From NCBI GenBank assembly GCA_027596035.1, contig JADGJA010000056.1, positions 1-54,134 of the forward strand: a stretch of DNA of 54,134 nt, written 5' to 3'. Both the position numbers and the translations under genes were made by a program. The notes below the pieces were generated by a model. It made no database searches and was not told the DNA's origin. It saw only the letters and a program-made list of their open reading frames with translations. Shown here in pieces: positions 33,343 to 48,316 of this stretch. This DNA comes from Thoreauomyces humboldtii (lineage: Eukaryota; Chytridiomycota; Chytridiomycetes; Spizellomycetales; Powellomycetaceae). How positions within the stretch are numbered: the stretch's first letter is position 1; every line of letters begins with the position of its first letter.

Positions 33343-33921
33343 ATGAGCGCACCACTTTCCTGGCAAACGCCAGGCTGCATGACCTGCATATTTATCGCCG
33401 GTAATCCCATGGTTACTCAGTGCCCCAGATGCAGAGCGGTAAAGCCGCCCGAGGCTCCCGTCAATCCCCCCGCACCGCAGTACTCCAGCGATCTATCGCC
33501 TCCTCGACCCCCTGCTGTCCCCGCCGTTGGCGCTGTGAGTGGAAAGGATGTCCTTCTGAAACTACCGCGAGGAGGACTTTACTGATCCTGATTACAACTC
33601 GCAGCAAACGTCCGCCACGGTGCCGACGATTTCAACGGCTCCTGCAGGCAGCGGCACCCATGTAAGGCCGACGAACAACTGTAGCACTCATCGACTCTTA
33701 CCTGAAATTGGACCGATACAGGTAACGCAGCCGTCCCCCAGTGAAGGCCGAGGACGCGGACGTGGACGTGGACGTGGCCGTGGACTTGGCCCCGTAAGTG
33801 AAACTGGCGTTTTTGTCAAATTTCTCTTGGACGCAGGTTATGCTCATATCATACTTGCACGCTGCAGGTCAATCCTTCGCGTGGGGGAGTCGGAGGAGCG
33901 GGCCAGCCGTGGATTCCGTAG
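33343..33921 (+). CDS. Small Cys-pair (zinc-finger-like) and RGG/RG-rich protein
   Basis: Four exons join in phase 0 (33343-33534, 33605-33661, 33722-33793, 33868-33921), giving 124 aa. Residues ~6-36 read SWQTPGCMTC...NP...QCPRCRAVKPP. This W-Cx2C-N-Cx2C-KP pattern is like a divergent RanBP2-type (NZF) zinc finger, although the W-to-C spacing is longer than usual. A Pro-rich linker follows, then EGRGRGRGRGRGRGLG and a Gly-rich tail ending QPWIP. Zinc finger plus RG repeats suggests an RNA-binding protein, by analogy with FUS/TAF15-type proteins. That is inference. No close family is recognised. The clean phase of every intron argues that it is real. Confidence 0.7.
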
Positions 33922-34175
33922 GGTCGTCGTTTGTGAACGTTCTCGAGGTTTTCGATAGCAAGATGTCGGCTATGTTACAATCAAAGTCATTGCCTTCCGT
34001 GCTGCATTTTTTGCTGCAATGACTAGATAGCTTGTGATGTAATCTTACGATCCTTCGATACTCTGTGCTTCTGAGTTCTTTCCTTACTGCAAAACCTGTG
34101 AATCCTTGAAATCAAGAGGATCTCGTTGCCAGATTATCCCACTTTTCGATAGAGGGTGAGTCTAACCGAGTCACC

Positions 34176-34645
34176 GATTGGGGTTTCTCACTACGATTCC
34201 CGGAGTCTCGAATGGATATATGGACGACGCCGGAATGTAGATTTCGAGCTTGTTTTCCCCGTCCACTGCTCGAAGAGGGATAAGATGGACAGGATCACTC
34301 CTACATCCTTCTTTTCCATTCGGAATTGATCTGCAAAGATAGATTCCAGAGCTTCAGTCTCCTCCTCCAGGTCCTCTGCTGATGATTCAGTAGCTTCTTT
34401 CGACACGTGCACAGCATAATCCCCGCCGGCTATCTTGCGAGTCAAGCACACAAACGCAATCATCTCGTTGCCTTCGCTCACGCCCAGCTCAGCGTCGCAG
34501 AGTTTCCAAGAATACCCTGTCGAGTGCAAGCGCTTCACGGCATATTCGAACGCAAGCCCGCCCGAGGAGCATTGGTTACCGAACCGCCGGACGCTTCTTC
34601 TCTTCTTCCATCCGGGCTGCCTCTGCCGCGAAGGGATCCGCCGTG
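34176..34645 (-). pseudogene. Fragment of DHX57-like helicase (RWD/UBA part)
   Basis: The minus-strand frame 34538-34191 reads KRLHSTGYSWKLCDAELGVS and EETEALESIFADQFRMEKK, matching the parent helicase around its RWD domain. It then loses frame. A 304-bp internal deletion joins two parental segments. No helicase core is present and no start or splice context, so it is dead. Confidence 0.9.
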
Positions 34646-34844
34646 ATGCAGCTATTTCTACTTTCTGGGCGCCGAAATGCGGCTATGTAATTCTAAGTAG
34701 TCGTTGGAATGAGAGGGCTTACGAACGGGTCCTCAGCTTCTGATGTGTGGTTGCGTTTAGATATTATCGATACCGGGACTCAGCTCGGTCGCGGGATCAG
34801 TTGCGACAAATCACGTAGTTTATTCGCGGGACACCGGCGGCCAG
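34646..34844 (+). pseudogene. Fragment of TMEM138 3' end
   Basis: Matches exon 4, the following intron and exon 5 of TMEM138 (17484-17668). The gtaggt donor and the attcag acceptor are mutated, and the conserved DPKYYRDS coding sequence is disrupted. Confidence 0.85.
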
Positions 34845-35231
34845 AGAACACAGCGATCAGAAATGAAAAAGAGCAGTCCTGCAATATAACTTGCGAAAAA
34901 GCTCTAGCAGGTGTGCTCTGCAGGAAACGAGGAGACTGCGATCTGCGCCAATTGGGCGAGACGTCAATGACGATCTCTATGGTGCTTCTACGCTTTTTGG
35001 AAGACGGCCGGGGGTGGGGGGAAGGGTGCTACCAAGTTGGGTACGGTGGCAGGGGAGGCTGAGGCAGATGGAATTGAGGATCGGTGAGGCCGGATTGACT
35101 TTGGTATCGATGATGACTTGCGGAAGGGAGATGGCGTTGAGATGTCGATATACACCTCGGTTTTACGTGGTCGATGTACAAGCTCAAGTACCGTAGGGGC
35201 TTAATGGATCCCAGAGAAGTTGAGGCAGATG
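34845..35231 (-). pseudogene. Fragment of DNMT1 3' end
   Basis: Matches 17744-18127, the 3' UTR and last ~95 codons of DNMT1 (tail with SIM-like motifs). Small indels (for example in the G-run at ~35010-35025) shift the frame. The catalytic domain is absent. Confidence 0.88.
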
Positions 35232-35433
35232 GGGTTCGGCAAACATGCGCTGCGCTGCAAGTGCTTTTCGGATACGGCTGTGCGAGGGTTGCTCTTGGGT
35301 AGTGGGAGCTCCACACCTGTATTGCAATCTATGCGAAACAAAATGTGGGCGGCATCCTCCCTTTGCTCAGTTTAATCATTCAGATCCAGCTACGCGAATG
35401 CCAGCAGCGCCGAACCATCCCTCTGCTTCGCGT
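35232..35433 (+). pseudogene. Fragment of the membrane-protein gene 3' end
   Basis: Matches 23793-24003: the last ~22 codons of the four-helix membrane protein and its 3' flank, up to just before the recombinase relic. It is diverged and frame-broken. Confidence 0.85.
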
Positions 35434-35580
35434 GAATGTCGTAAACCAGAGCGCCTGCTCCGGGATCATACGAGACGCTTCGGCTCCGGAAAGGGCGATA
35501 TGGCAACGAAGAAGGGCTATGGAAGCTCGCATAATCTAGCGGCTTGATATCGAAGACCATGCTGCATAATCGACTCGCAA

Positions 35581-36231
35581 CTAGGATGGCGTGACATTTG
35601 CCTGGCCTCGTTCCTCTTCCCAATCGCCAGATGCACCCCCCGATTTCCCGGTCACCCTCAGATCCATGATGACCATGCCCTTGTCCACGGCCTTGCACAT
35701 GTCAAACACCGTGCAGGCGCTGACAGAGACGGCAACCAGGGCCTCCATCTCTACGCCGGTCTGGCCATGGCAAGAAACGGTGGCGGCAATGTCGACACAG
35801 GTGTCCTGCTCGTTCAACTTCAAGTCGAGCTTCACGCTCGAGAGAGCGATGGGATGGCACAGCGGGATCAAATGACCGGTCTGCTTTGCGGCCTGAATCC
35901 CAGCAATCTGAGCCACCGTCAGAACGTCCCCTTTCTTCATCCCGTTGTCGCGCACGAGACTGAAGGCGTAGGAAGACAGACGGACGCGGCCCTTGGCTGT
36001 TGCTGTCCGTAGCGTGTAGGCTTTAGCGCCTACGTCCACCATGGTAGCGCGGCCCGATGCATCCGTGTGAGTGAGCTTTACGGGGTGGGAAGGTGCTTGT
36101 AAGGGGGGACTTGTTGCAGACACGAAGGAGCGAACCAGTGGAACGGCTATACTCGGATCGAGACGTAGGTATTCTGGTCGGAGGCTGAGACCTGACCGGG
36201 ATCCGACTTGACCTAGCGGTCGTCGTAGCAT
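35581..36231 (-). CDS. Cyclic pyranopterin monophosphate synthase (MoaC/MOCS1B-like)
   Basis: Catalyses formation of cyclic pyranopterin monophosphate from 3',8-cyclo-GTP in molybdenum cofactor synthesis. Single exon, 216 aa. Residues 1-50 are basic, Arg/Ser-rich and lack acidic patches (MLRRPLGQVGSRSG...VRSFVSA), which fits a mitochondrial presequence. The MoaC core follows from about residue 52: LTHTDASGRATMVDVGAKA, KKGDVLTVAQIAGIQAAKQT, GHLIPLCHPIALS, HGQTGVEMEALVAVSVSAC, YDMCKA-equivalent FDMCKAVDKGM, and DLRVTGKSGG with the catalytic Lys. All conserved elements are present. It is a stand-alone domain and is not fused to MoaA within this window. A shared 349-bp promoter region separates it from RVB1. 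Confidence 0.95.
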   Translation of the reverse strand: MLRRPLGQVGSRSGLSLRPEYLRLDPSIAVPLVRSFVSATSPPLQAPSHPVKLTHTDASGRATMVDVGAKAYTLRTATAKGRVRLSSYAFSLVRDNGMKKGDVLTVAQIAGIQAAKQTGHLIPLCHPIALSSVKLDLKLNEQDTCVDIAATVSCHGQTGVEMEALVAVSVSACTVFDMCKAVDKGMVIMDLRVTGKSGGASGDWEEERGQANVTPS

Positions 36232-36580
36232 GGTTCAGGAAATACAGGGGAAAGGGTACGGTACGTTAAGCGTGTTCGCCGACGTCTAGCCGATGTTCGC
36301 AGAGGCGAAAAAGTGAGTCTTTTCACTTTGCTGCGCTTTCAGGCGCTTCTGTTCCAACGTCGTCTCTCTCCCTCATCCCAGACATTCCCGACTACATACA
36401 GTACCGAGGACTTTTCGGTTCTTCTCACAACTCAGTCTTCGCCCTACGTGAGTGTCCTGTGTGTCTACGGTTGATGCGAGGTTTCTCATGCTTTTTGCGT
36501 TGTCCGGGGTTCTTCAGTAGATCGCGCTTGACCGACAACCGCATCCTGCCCGGAACCGATATATCACACACGCTTTCAAC
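36232..36580. promoter_or_regulatory. Divergent promoter MoaC/RVB1
   Basis: A 349-bp divergent intergenic region. It contains an 8-9 bp inverted repeat (aaagtga...tcacttt) at about 36309-36331 and pyrimidine-rich tracts just upstream of RVB1. Function is inferred from position only. Confidence 0.5.
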
Positions 36581-38295
<1,715 letters not shown>

Positions 38296-38486
38296 GCACC
38301 GAAACATCTACACCTACTCAGGACCGCTATGGTCTTTGCTGGTTTCGACAAGGTTTTTGTAATATATTGTTGAAAGAGACAATGCAGACTTGGTGGCATT
38401 TTCATCGATCAACAAGCATGCAAATTGGTACCCGAGCGCAAGTTTGGTGTATAAAGAAAAAGGCGGGCGAAAGAAGACGAACTGCT

Positions 38487-40093
38487 CTAAATTGCGAGCT
38501 CGTCAGCGTATGGGAGCTTGAGGAGGTTTCCGTAAGCGACAACTGCTGGCTGAGCTGCAGAAGCGGTCTTTGCGAGCTAAAAGGAGGAGGCAAGGTTAAC
38601 AAAGCAGTATGAGGTTTAAGCTACGTTCCCAAGCTTACCTTCTGAATGTCGGCCGCAGACACCTTGTTGATGGCAGCAGCAAGGTCCTCCAGCGACTGCA
38701 CGTTGCCGGAAGCGAGCACCTGTCGTCCGATTTCCTGAACCTGGACATCGCGAGTCAGTGAGGACTCTGCGTCCACAAGGGCAGCCTTTTTTGCGCGAGC
38801 CAGAGCCTCGTCGGAAATCTTGGAGGAGAGAGCCTTCAGGGCCGAGATGGACTTTGTTGCGACACCCTTGACCTCGTCGGCAGATCCCTTGATGTAGAAT
38901 CCGATGAGACCCGCGTCGGTGTATGCAGCCTCGAAGGCCGAAACAGATGTCTTTGGGGTGGCGGCTGCAGCCAGGGCTCCGGCGGAACCCGATGCATTGC
39001 CCCACTTCAGCCGCTTGGAACCGTCGAGGATGGCCCGGAGGACCAGAGCAGCGGGGTACTTTGAGTCTGTGAAAGGGACGGAGGGAAATGCAACTGCGTA
39101 GTGGGCTTCAGACTTGGGTCCGGCCTCGAGGCGAATCTCGGCGCCCTTGAACTCAGAAGCTTTCGTAGAGGTAGAGCTCTTTGAGATGCGGTCAGAGAAC
39201 TTCTTGATAGCCTCCTCCACCAGGGGCTTCAGGTCCGCATGAGAGACGCCATTACCGACGACAGCGATTCGGTCAGCGGTAAAGTACTTTGAGGCAAAGG
39301 CCTGCAGATCGGCACGCTTCAATGCTTTGGCAGCTGGAGCCGAGGCAAAGAGAGAATTGCCGAGACCGGTTCGGAAGGCGGCCTGGTGCAAGGTATCGAG
39401 AACTTTGGTGGTAGGGTCGGACAAGGACGAAGCTGTTTGCGCAATGACGTCTGGGCGGTGCTGCAGGAACTCATAAGGTTGAAATTGAGTGTTGAAGAGG
39501 TTCTCAAAAAGAAGAGGGACGGCGTCGACCCTGCGACACATCGTTCGCATGAGAATCACTGCGGTGATGAACTAGCCCGGATATGCCCTGTAACTTACAA
39601 GTTGTCCCTCAAGAAATCCGAAGCAATGACGATCTGTTCACGGTTGTGAGCAGTGTAGAGAGTGTCCCCGCGCAACTCCGTTTCGCGAATAGTCCGCACA
39701 ATCGTGTCTCCTGGTACAGTCTGTTCTCCAAAAGACGAGAAAGCACAGCGTCAGCTGCCAGTTTCCCTGAACGTTCCGCACGTGGCTGCGTACCCTGACG
39801 ATAGTGCTCTTGAAGAAGTGAGCGACACCCGGAGCTTCGATGGAATCGTTTCGGCTTCCGGCGTTGATGACCAGGGCAACAGTGGAAACGGGGCCGAGAT
39901 TGTCGACGGTGGCAATGGTGATGCCGCTGGACCCCTTAGTGACGCTTGTCTGGATCTTAGGGGCAACCTCGGCCTGCTCCCCCCGTCGGCTGTAACCGAG
40001 CACGCCGTGGTCTCCGCTAAGGACAGCATACGAGCGGGTGGTGCAGCCCAGCCCGTTACGAGCGAGAGGACGGAGGACTGAGCGAGACAGCAT
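38487..40093 (-). CDS. QCR2: Cytochrome bc1 complex core protein 2
   Basis: M16-family core subunit 2 of respiratory complex III in the mitochondrial inner membrane. Four exons (40093-39794, 39720-39599, 39530-38639, 38576-38487) give 467 aa. The N-terminus MLSRSVLRPLARNGLGCTTR is a good mitochondrial presequence. The core shows VALVINAGSRNDSIEAPGVA followed by HFFKS (no HxxEH zinc motif, as expected for the inactive core 2), TIRETELRGDTLYTAHNREQ, and C-terminal ADIQK / YGNLLKLPYADEL, typical of the QCR2 end. Lack of the zinc-binding motif and the LPYADEL end argue for core 2 and against beta-MPP/core 1. The last exon is only 90 nt. Confidence 0.93.
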
Positions 40094-40350
40094 CGTTGAA
40101 ATGATGACCTGTAGACCGTGGGAACTGAAGAAGACGGGAGGTATTGTTGCCGCAAGGACGGACTAATGGGTCTGTGGGTTGGAACCTTCTGAGGCGAGGT
40201 TGCGAGCAGAAGAAACCGACCGTCGATTTTTCCCATTCCCTTGCGACGACGACACCCGAAGATCACCAAGACGCAAAGCCATTAACCCTCGACTAACCTA
40301 TACCACCTCGCCCCAGTCCACCGGGGGCCAGCAGTAGTCTCACGCGAATC
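40094..40350. promoter_or_regulatory. Divergent promoter QCR2/mL59-like
   Basis: A 257-bp gap between two divergent genes for mitochondrial proteins. Shared control of nuclear-encoded mitochondrial genes is plausible but not shown by any motif I can name. Confidence 0.45.
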
Positions 40351-40807
40351 ATGAAAGTCGGCGCCAAGTTTCCCTCGCGGATGCCAACCGCATACGTCCT
40401 GCGTCACCTCGCCTTCCCTCCACCCCCCTCCCACTACCAACCATCCGTCCAACTGGACGGCTCCGTTCGACCTCCACAAGTCAGCTTCCGAGATCAAGGT
40501 CGCATCAGGAAGGCGTGTCGGATGGCCGACATCGATCCCATCGCAGTTCTGGGTCTGCCTGAAGAGGTGGCCACTCACAAAAAGGCTGTTCAACCAAGGG
40601 GCAACAAGAGGGAGGTGAAGCTGTACGAGAAGGAGAAGAAGATCGAAGAGAGCATGGCGCGAATGGACGAGAGGATTGCTAGCTGGAAGGAGGTACGTAG
40701 GGATGCTCTGAATTCTTACTCAAGGTTCTCTATTGACCGAAACATGTTCGTCTTCGCAGGAGCGACGGAAAGCAAAGGAGGCAGCGAAACCCGAAATGCC
40801 ATTCTAG
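40351..40807 (+). CDS. Probable mitochondrial large ribosomal subunit protein mL59
   Basis: Two exons (40351-40692, 40760-40807) give 129 aa. The sequence is basic throughout. It shows PPQVSFRDQGRIRKACRMADIDP and then KREVKLYEKEKKIEESMARMDERIASWKEERRKAKEA. This is the order of the fungal MRPL25/mL59 family (PxxSxRxxxxLKKxYxxAGxxW, then RExxxxxKxxxIxxxMxxMPxxIxxxR). The ATG at 40351 is the first in a frame that is Pro-rich but open; a later Met (40381) is possible. Pairing with QCR2 across a short divergent promoter fits a mitochondrial role. Family call is moderate. The gene is convergent with DRC1, 85 bp apart. Confidence 0.55.
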
Positions 40808-40892
40808 AGGGAATCGAGCAGGGACGAGAGGATTACATAGCATGGTCCATATTTATACAATTCAAAGCATTCCAGAAGCATCCCGGCGTTTT

Positions 40893-43998
<3,106 letters not shown>

Positions 43999-44036
43999 TT
44001 GTGATTACGTAAGAGTCCCTATTGCTATCGAAAAGG

Positions 44037-44484
44037 CTATGATTTCGAGCTGTGAGGGTGTGAGGGAACGAGGGAAGCTGCTTCACTTTTCGCACCAGCC
44101 TTCGTTACGACCGCACCTGGAAAGTGCAAATGGATCTTATATGGCAGACGTGTTGCCAGTATCATTCGTGCCTCGTTGACAGTTCCAGTCGCTGCTCCCA
44201 CTACCTGTTGAAACAAGGAAACTGCTTTCTGCAGCGCGCTTAACAGATCGTGCTTCCACGTATCCCCTCGTGTAGCTGGGATATCGCTAGGTTTGAAGTC
44301 ACTATCTGCAAAGAACCCGAACGAGCTACCAGCTGGAACTTTCTCTGTCAGAGACAGAAACCTTTGATTGTCTACGACTGTCCGTTTGATGATTTCATGC
44401 ACTATTCTGGCGATAGCACGGATTGCGGATACTCATTGATGCTGTTCGCCGTGAGCTAGACTTGGTAATGACGAAAGCCGACAT
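44037..44484 (-). CDS. Hypothetical small protein
   Basis: The frame 44402-44037 reads VHEIIKRTVVDNQRFLSL, FFADSDFKPSDIP, DLLSALQKAVSLFQQVVGAA and NEARMILATRLPYKIHL, ending in a Ser/His tail. It looks helical and protein-like. A likely first exon begins with Met at 44484 (MSAFVITK), but the connecting intron has a poor donor (GTCTAG), so the 5' end is uncertain. It sits between DRC1 and Bro1 on the same strand, 159 bp from the Bro1 stop. No family is recognised. Confidence 0.45.
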
Positions 44485-44642
44485 GATGAAGATAATGTGA
44501 CAGCAGATCCAACATCACTGTTCCCTCCTCCAGTCTCAAGGAATCAACATTGTATACAATGTACGTTTCTGAGGCAGTTGCATGGAACCCCGTCCGTTTG
44601 AAAGGTTTGTTTCAACGGTCCATCAGCCCCCGTGGCATTTGA

Positions 44643-47600
44643 TCAAGCGCCGTAAGGTCGGAAGCCACCTGGGTTCTGTCCCTGGCCCTGACCCTGCTGC
44701 TGATTATAGAAAGGAGGGGGCATGGAAGTAACCGGGGCGGAGCTATACGGCACCTGCCCTGGCATGGGCATCTGATATTGACCTGGTTGTTGTTGTTGTT
44801 GTTGTTGTTGTTGAGGATTCCAAGTCCCTAAAAAGTGGACCGATCAACTTCGGGCTATCGCAGGCTATGGAAGTGACAGTCTCATACCTGGGTAAGCGTT
44901 CTGGTTCTGCTGGTGAGCACCAGGCTGAGGGTACTGTCCCTGATTCTGCTGCGGACCGTTTCTGGGCGGTAGCGTCGGGGGTTGCTGATGGCCAGTGGCG
45001 CTGCGCTGCAATGCCTGAATTTGATCCTTCTTTTCGATATTGCGGGTCATAGCAAAGTCCTTGCAGTTAGCTGCAAAGCGAGAAAGTACCGACTGGAAGT
45101 CTGTGTAAAACTTCAAGCCCTCGGTCATGTTGCTGTTGATCTCTCGGAACGCTTTGTAAGCATTGTCGAGGTTTTGGAGTGCCTGTTCCCGCTCTTGGAT
45201 CATTCCATTCGTTTGTCGCGACTCAGCAAAAGCTCGGTTTGCGGTCTGATGGATGATCAGTATTGATACCAGCGAAATGAGGGCTTCTACACACATACCA
45301 GGATTCCGTGCAAGCAATGCTCTTGCTCCTGAAGTATCTGCGAAATTTGAGCTTCGAACTGATCGTACTTCCTCAGTTGTTGGCCGAAGAGTGCCTCGTC
45401 ATCAGTGCTCTCCTTCTTGTTCGCGTTCTCCACAAGTTGCGGTCCTGTATTATTCACATGTGAGATTGCAAAGTAATGCCGCAATTGATGGCACGAAAAC
45501 TAACCAATGTCATCCTTCGATGCCATGCCTCTGAGGTCACCAATGATGGCGGTCCGGCGTTTCATGTTTTTGGCCAGCTGATCCAACAAGCTCTTGAGCT
45601 CTTTGACATTGGGGTCTTTCGCTACCAGCGTGGAGGAAACGGTGCTCGCTGGAATGGCTGCCTCAAGCTCAGGCTGTAAACGGTAAGGGATCTTGAGACA
45701 GACAGCAAGAAGCGTTTGCAGTTGCCCCTGGCTACCTTAGTTAAGCTGAGGGATTCAATGTGATGCAAATGCTTTTCCAGCTTCGAAGAAATGAGCAAAT
45801 CTGATTGCTTCGCTGTATCCAGCTTCGTCCGATAAACCTTTGCGCTGTCGCGTAAATTGCTTGTCATTTCTGCCGAACGGACTATGGTCCACCGGGCTCC
45901 GAACTGACTCCGCATATTTTCGTCTTCCCGCTCTTCTTCGTCCAAAGCGCGAACTGCCTGTTATGACCGACGTAAGATAGAAACTCAGGTACGAATGTGC
46001 GAGGGGGCCCACCTCCGTCAATATGTTGTTGTCCGTTTGAGCTTGCGCAGCGATAGACTTCCAAGTATCATGCAGGGAGCCTGAACCTCCTTGCTGTCTG
46101 ACTTCTTCTGAATGTTCGAGAAGCGACTTTGGCAAACCGATGGGCTGCTCGAGCGCTTCGATCGAAGCGGGTAAGTTCAACGAAGCTAATGTGCTATTAG
46201 GATAAATCGCATCAATGAGCAATTTACAACTAATTCCGAGTAGCCGCAGCAGCACAAACCTGTTGTATGTTGCACTAGCATCATTGAGCTTATCAACCAA
46301 GCTATTGACTAGAACATCGCGCTTGTGGCTATATACCGAGACCGCCTGATGTACGGAGAAAGGAACCAGACCCGCGAACATCTGAGGACCGACGATATCT
46401 GCGATAGATGTCAAGTCAGGTATGGGCACCGGTTTCACCATATTGGCCGCGCCGATGGGAGACAAAAGGTCTGGCCGAACAACGGTTTCCATGTCTGTTG
46501 CCACCAAGATTGTGATCAGTTTAGAGTAAAATTGTACTCCGGAAATTGACATACAAACAATATCATTGTCCTTCTCCGCACTGGTCAATGCGTGGTCGAT
46601 TGTTGACTTTAGGTTCTTAAAATATAAAGAGGATAAGCATCCTTCTAAACAGTCCGAAGATTACAGAAATGATACCTCCAAGTCCTTTTGTACGTAAGTT
46701 GTGGCTTTCTTGTAATTCGAAGTTTCCATGGCCTTCTTCACGTAGCTTCTCGCGACCTGCAATCGTCCAACTTGCTCCCCATACATCCCGCTGGCATGGC
46801 ATTCTGATGCTTTGCGGTACTGCGCTGCCCCCCTGAAATGGTTTGCTTTGATCTGCATCTGTACGATCCATGCCTGCTCGACAAGACGGAGACTTTCAGC
46901 GCCGCACGCCTAATCGCCAAAACTTGGTACGACACACATACCTCGGTAAAAACAGAAGCACTGGTAGCGTTCTGAGCAGCTAGATCATAGTACTCCGCGG
47001 CTTGCGTAGCCAGTCGACATATTACTGCATCCTTCATAGTATCTGGGCAAAAAAGCAACGACATATGTCAGCACAACGTTCGCTTTGCTGATGGAGATAA
47101 CGAATATAAGTTTACCAACAACGGCTTTGTACCAGAAACATTCTTGCGCTTGTGCAAGCATGAAGTTTGTCAAAGTGGTAAGCGTTGGAACCTGGAAATC
47201 CGATACGGTTGGCAATGCCCATTCGGGGAGGCGTTCTTGAATAGTTTGGAAAGCCCCCGCCGCTTGCTATGTCAAGCAAAGCTTAGATTTCACTTCGCAA
47301 TGCAAGGTCGTTACTCGAATTTCGTACCTGGAAGTACATGCACGCACGCTTCAAGCCTTCAGCTGTCGACCGGTTCTCAGACGCTCCGAGCTGGCTGTAC
47401 ATGGCGCCAATGTTGAAGAGAATCGATGCCTTCTCGTAGTTCGAGTTGAAGCTCGTAACTGCGAAGCAGAGCTGTCTTAGCGCCGATATTTTAAATGACC
47501 TTCGCGTCCCTAAACGCACCCGACTTTTTCTCCTTGCCAAAAATGCTGTACCAGCAAAAGCAAAGTTTGATCTAGATGGAATGCGTGAATTCTTACATAA

Positions 47601-48082
47601 AACCAATGCGACTAGCCGTGGGCTACTTGATCTCACATGCTGCTCATCCATTGGGAACTTGGATCCCAGATATATCAGTTGTCCATAGTACCTTTCGAAC
47701 GACCACCACAGTATGAGTTCGAGCAACAACCAGTGTACGTCCCCTTCTTGCGCCCCTGCTCCCCCAATTCCTCACACGCCCCTCCCGCTCGAAACGGCCA
47801 TCAACTTACTTCAAAAGCTTATTGAGTGAGGCTGGGTGGACATCGGGAGTGAGAATGTCGCCGCGAAGGGCTTCCAGATTCCGGAAGTCGTCGATGTAAA
47901 CATCAGGGTCTTCAGCGTAAGCCGTCGCAATGTAGTCCTTGATCGGCGGTGCCAGGCTTAGCCTCTCCGACCTGGAACACGTCGCCGAAGTCAGCAGACA
48001 GACGACTGTTCAACCTCCCGACAGCCATGACTTACCGTTTAAAGTCGACGGGAAGCATGTTGGTAGTGCTTAGACCTGCCAT
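44643..48082 (-). CDS. Bro1/ALIX-family ESCRT-associated protein
   Basis: ESCRT-III-binding adaptor of endosomal sorting (yeast Bro1/Rim20, animal ALIX/PDCD6IP). Start at 48082: [16 protein letters not shown], spliced to [19 protein letters not shown]. The Bro1 domain runs to about residue 380, with [20 protein letters not shown] and [20 protein letters not shown], then [20 protein letters not shown] and [20 protein letters not shown]. The V domain follows ([36 protein letters not shown], and helical coils [50 protein letters not shown]). The tail is Pro/Gln-rich with a polyQ run and PPFYNQQQ, ending RPYGA at 44643. Around a dozen short introns. Domain order, Bro1-V-PRR, matches ALIX. It shares a 234-bp divergent promoter with PIG-N. 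Confidence 0.9.
44786..44813. repeat. (GTT)n trinucleotide repeat coding polyQ
   Basis: About nine GTT units on the plus strand (CAA on the coding strand) encode a Gln run in the Bro1 tail. It is likely length-polymorphic. Confidence 0.9.
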
Positions 48083-48316
48083 GATATGTAATGTGCTTTC
48101 GAGGAGGGCCTTCGGGGATTGCTTGTCCTATGCTTGTCCTATGCTAGCAGACGGGAGTAATGTGGTTTGGGTAATTGCCAAGATGACTGTGAGGAAGCCC
48201 TTGTTTGTTTTGACTTGAGGCTTTATTCCTTGTGGACGTCATCCTTTACAGTCCTTTCCCGCGTTTCTGCCACACTTCTCCACCTCTTCGTCGTTCCGCT
48301 GCCCGACCGAGCGACC
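48083..48316. promoter_or_regulatory. Divergent promoter Bro1/PIG-N
   Basis: 234 bp between two divergent start codons. A short direct duplication, tgcttgtcctatgct-like, occurs at about 48121-48144. Confidence 0.5.

Larger units (their letters stand above)
34176..35433. repeat. Collapsed colinear duplicate of 15229-24003
   Basis: Five blocks match the region 15.2-24.0 kb in the same order and orientation: 34176-34565 to 15229-15620; 34563-34645 to 15924-16008; 34646-34844 to about 17484-17668; 34845-35231 to 17744-18127; 35232-35433 to 23793-24003. Identity is roughly 80-90% by eye. Intron sequence of TMEM138 is included, so this is a DNA copy and not a retrocopy. Block junctions show a few bases of microhomology (for example cgagg and ggggttcgg). 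About 7.5 kb of the source is missing. Confidence 0.9.

Noticed and set aside
34191..34538. A second RWD-domain gene
   Set aside because: It matches the DHX57-like gene at DNA level, is frame-broken at both ends, and is part of the collapsed duplicate.
35390..35698. 102-codon minus-strand ORF overlapping the MoaC stop
   Set aside because: The MoaC frame ends naturally after KSGG...NVTPS. This frame has no motif and runs into the degenerate duplicate.
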